Shown here piece after piece: positions 4,811 through 6,274 of a DNA stretch of 6,274 bases. The notes under the pieces were generated by a model. It saw only the letters and a program-made list of their open reading frames with translations. It did not search any database and had not been told where the DNA came from. How positions within the stretch are numbered: position 1 is the first letter of the stretch; each line of letters opens with the position of its first letter. Source of the stretch: Spirochaetales bacterium (lineage in GTDB: Bacteria; Spirochaetota; Spirochaetia; ARS1246). The DNA is taken from NCBI GenBank assembly GCA_016930115.1, contig JAFGHN010000113.1, positions 1 through 6,274 on the forward strand. Direction: 5' to 3'. A program made the translations under genes and the position numbers.

Positions 4811-6274
4811 ATGAATGAAAAATGGCACAAGACAACCATAGACCCAACTGAAGTCAGGCAACTCGCCGCCCGCCATAGTATCGACCTTTTGTCGGCATCG
4901 ATCTTCACACGCCGAAAGATCACCCAGGACGCGGAAATCGGATATTTTCTCAAAGACAGTCTCGACATGCTGCACAATCCCTTTCTCTTTCACGAGATGG
5001 GTGTCGCCGTCGAACGCATTTTGCAGGCGAGAGACGAGGGTGAGAAAGTGCTTGTCTTCGGGGACAGAGACGCCGACGGTATCGCTTCGACGGTTATCAT
5101 GGTTGAAGCGCTTGGGGAGATGGGAATAACGGCGGATTGGAAGCTTCCTTCCGGTGATGATCCCTACGGGCTTACAAAAGAGGTGATCGATGATTTTGCC
5201 CGGGCGGACGGAACGTTGCTCCTGACTGTGGATTGCGGTATTTCAAATAACGAAGAGATTGCCCACGGGAATTCTCTTGGAATCGATACAATAGTGACGG
5301 ACCATCATAACGCCGGCGAAGCCCTGCCGCCGGCGCATGCGGTAATCAATCCCAAGATCGAGGACTGCGGTTATCCCTTCCGTGATCTTGCCGGCTGCGG
5401 AGTGGCGGCCAAAGTGGTATGGGCCCTCCTTTTTACCCGTACACGGTATTATAACAGGGCGGTCTGTCTTTTGAACGTCCGTCCGGGAAATGACTCCTTC
5501 ATCATTGAAGCGGTGCTGGTGGTGAATCTTGTTGCCGTCGACAGCGTCACCGAGACGATCATTCCCGGAATGGTGGAGGTCGCTCAGACGCGGCTTGTGT
5601 CGTTCCTGCAGAATCGTGAAATTGTGGTATACGATGCGGCGGATCAGCTCCGGATGCTCAGGGCGGTCTTCGGCGCCGGGGTCGATATCGGGTTGAGCGA
5701 CATCGCCCCCGAAATCGGCCGGTTCGCCCCGGAACTTTCGGGCAAGAGCCTCCTCAAAATCCTCGATGAGACAAAGCGGAAGACAAGCGAAATCGATGTT
5801 CTCCTCGATCTTTTCAGCCGGTTTGTCATGTCGACCGAGAAGGAAACCTTTGCGGGCTTCGCAAGCTGTCTCGATCTTGTCGCTATCGGTACGCTTGCCG
5901 ACCTCATGCCGCTTAAGAATGAGAACAGGATCCTCACAAAGGCCGGCCTGAAGGTGCTCTCCTCGACCAGGCGCAAGGGCCTCCAGGAGCTTCTGCTCAA
6001 GAAAAATCTCTACGGTAAGAGCATAGATGCCGACGACGTCGGCTGGCAAATCTCCCCGCTGATCAATGCAGCTGGGAGGCTCGGGGTTCCGGATGTCGCC
6101 GCGACATTGCTGCTGGGCAAGGATCCGGAGGAGCTCAAGAGCTGCGGTGAGAAGCTTGTGCAGTTGAACCTGCAGAGGCGCCAGCTTGGAAACGAGGCCT
6201 GGGACCTTGTGCTGGAAGAGGCGAGGGCAAGCCAGGAGGAGTTCTCAGGTAAACTCATCGTCGTCGGCGGAAAG
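4811..6274 (+). CDS. recJ: Single-stranded-DNA-specific 5'-3' exonuclease RecJ, 488 codons (3' end outside window)
   Basis: RecJ degrades ssDNA 5' to 3' using two metal ions in a DHH/DHHA1 architecture, supporting RecF-pathway recombination and mismatch or base excision repair. Visible DHH-domain motifs are GDRDADG (84-90, usual form GDYDADG), VDCGI (140-144), TDHH (163-166), LAGCGVAAK (193-201), LVAIGTLADLMPL (356-368) with ENR (371-373), and SPLINAAGRLG (415-425). All metal-binding aspartates and histidines are kept. The OB-fold and C-terminal part are only begun at the edge. Between LAGCGVAAK and LVAIGTLAD lie about 155 residues, whereas ordinary RecJ has a few dozen; the surplus is described separately. 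The ATG at 4811 is the only plausible start: the frame upstream to the end of thpR has no ATG, GTG or TTG, and the N-terminus (LAARHSIDLLSASIFTRR, 18-35) fits the family. The Shine-Dalgarno is weak (GTGAGA, rather distant). It follows thpR by 55 bases, probably in the same transcript. The reading frame is open to the last base. Confidence 0.95.
   Translation, partial: MNEKWHKTTIDPTEVRQLAARHSIDLLSASIFTRRKITQDAEIGYFLKDSLDMLHNPFLFHEMGVAVERILQARDEGEKVLVFGDRDADGIASTVIMVEALGEMGITADWKLPSGDDPYGLTKEVIDDFARADGTLLLTVDCGISNNEEIAHGNSLGIDTIVTDHHNAGEALPPAHAVINPKIEDCGYPFRDLAGCGVAAKVVWALLFTRTRYYNRAVCLLNVRPGNDSFIIEAVLVVNLVAVDSVTETIIPGMVEVAQTRLVSFLQNREIVVYDAADQLRMLRAVFGAGVDIGLSDIAPEIGRFAPELSGKSLLKILDETKRKTSEIDVLLDLFSRFVMSTEKETFAGFASCLDLVAIGTLADLMPLKNENRILTKAGLKVLSSTRRKGLQELLLKKNLYGKSIDADDVGWQISPLINAAGRLGVPDVAATLLLGKDPEELKSCGEKLVQLNLQRRQLGNEAWDLVLEEARASQEEFSGKLIVVGGK
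5426..5860 (+). other. Extra domain inserted in RecJ (residues about 206-350), possibly a degenerate DEDDh exonuclease fold
   Basis: This segment interrupts the RecJ DHH domain between LAGCGVAAK and LVAIGTLAD. Read as its own unit it follows the order of a DnaQ-like exonuclease: a hydrophobic strand AVCLLNVRPGN (217-227) where DxET would be, IIEAVLVV (231-238) with E233 where 'IiEIgav' occurs, ETIIPGM (248-254) like the 'inPG' turn, IVVYDAADQLRML (271-283) like 'lVaHNaxFDxxfL', VDIGLSDIAPEI (291-302) like the 'DT' helix, and EIDVLLDLFSRFV (327-339) like the final 'DAxxTxxlf' helix. The catalytic D and E of the first motif are N222 and R224, and the D of the HNAxFD motif is Q279, so the fold would be catalytically dead; D297 and D329 remain. 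The insertion itself is clear; the fold assignment is by eye. Confidence 0.5.

Noticed and set aside
5525..5920. Internal resemblance in RecJ between NLVAVDSVTETI (239-250) and DLVAIGTLADLM (355-366), suggesting a duplicated motif
   Set aside because: Only three adjacent residues are identical, the rest being conservative hydrophobic positions, and flanking sequence does not align; probably coincidence.
5243..6049. A 268-codon open frame on the minus strand
   Set aside because: It is antisense to recJ, whose motifs are intact throughout, and the translation resembles no family I know.

Overview
The window holds two divergent gene groups separated by a 93-base promoter region (3380-3472). It is bacterial chromosome of moderately high GC, densely packed, with no mobile element, RNA gene or CRISPR array visible. 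The lipoprotein with a classical lipobox and the peptidoglycan D,D-carboxypeptidase signature suggest a diderm bacterium with a cell wall. The RecJ protein carries a large internal insertion and a GDRDADG active-site variant that I associate, from memory only, with spirochaetes. Spirochaetota is my leaning, not a demonstrated assignment.

Left-hand group, minus strand, transcribed right to left: lon (1007-3379, ATP-dependent LonA protease), then a VanY-type (M15B) D-alanyl-D-alanine carboxypeptidase lipoprotein (147-1010), then the first 50 codons of a U32-family peptidase (150 to the window edge). Each junction is a 4-base stop/start overlap (TTGA, then GTGA) with a Shine-Dalgarno sequence inside the preceding gene, so the three are almost certainly co-transcribed and translationally coupled. 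The set joins cytosolic protein quality control, cell-wall trimming and a U32 protein, a family linked to RNA hydroxylation or collagenase-like activity.

Right-hand group, plus strand: recO (3473-4225), thpR (4222-4755, RNA 2',3'-cyclic phosphodiesterase) and recJ (4811 to the window edge, 488 codons seen). recO and thpR overlap by GTGA; recJ follows after 55 bases. RecO (RecA loading, annealing) and RecJ (5'-3' ssDNA exonuclease) act in the same RecF-type gap and break repair pathway, so this is a recombination-repair cluster with an RNA end-processing enzyme between the two repair genes.

The most interesting signal is inside RecJ: roughly residues 206-350 are an extra segment between two motifs that lie only a few dozen residues apart in standard RecJ. 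Its motif order resembles a DnaQ/DEDDh 3'-5' exonuclease fold in which most catalytic acidic residues have been replaced. Secondary points are an AT-rich dyad in the divergent promoter region, a recO start without a visible ribosome-binding site, an A8 run in the lon coding strand, and an unusual uncharged signal peptide on the VanY-like lipoprotein.
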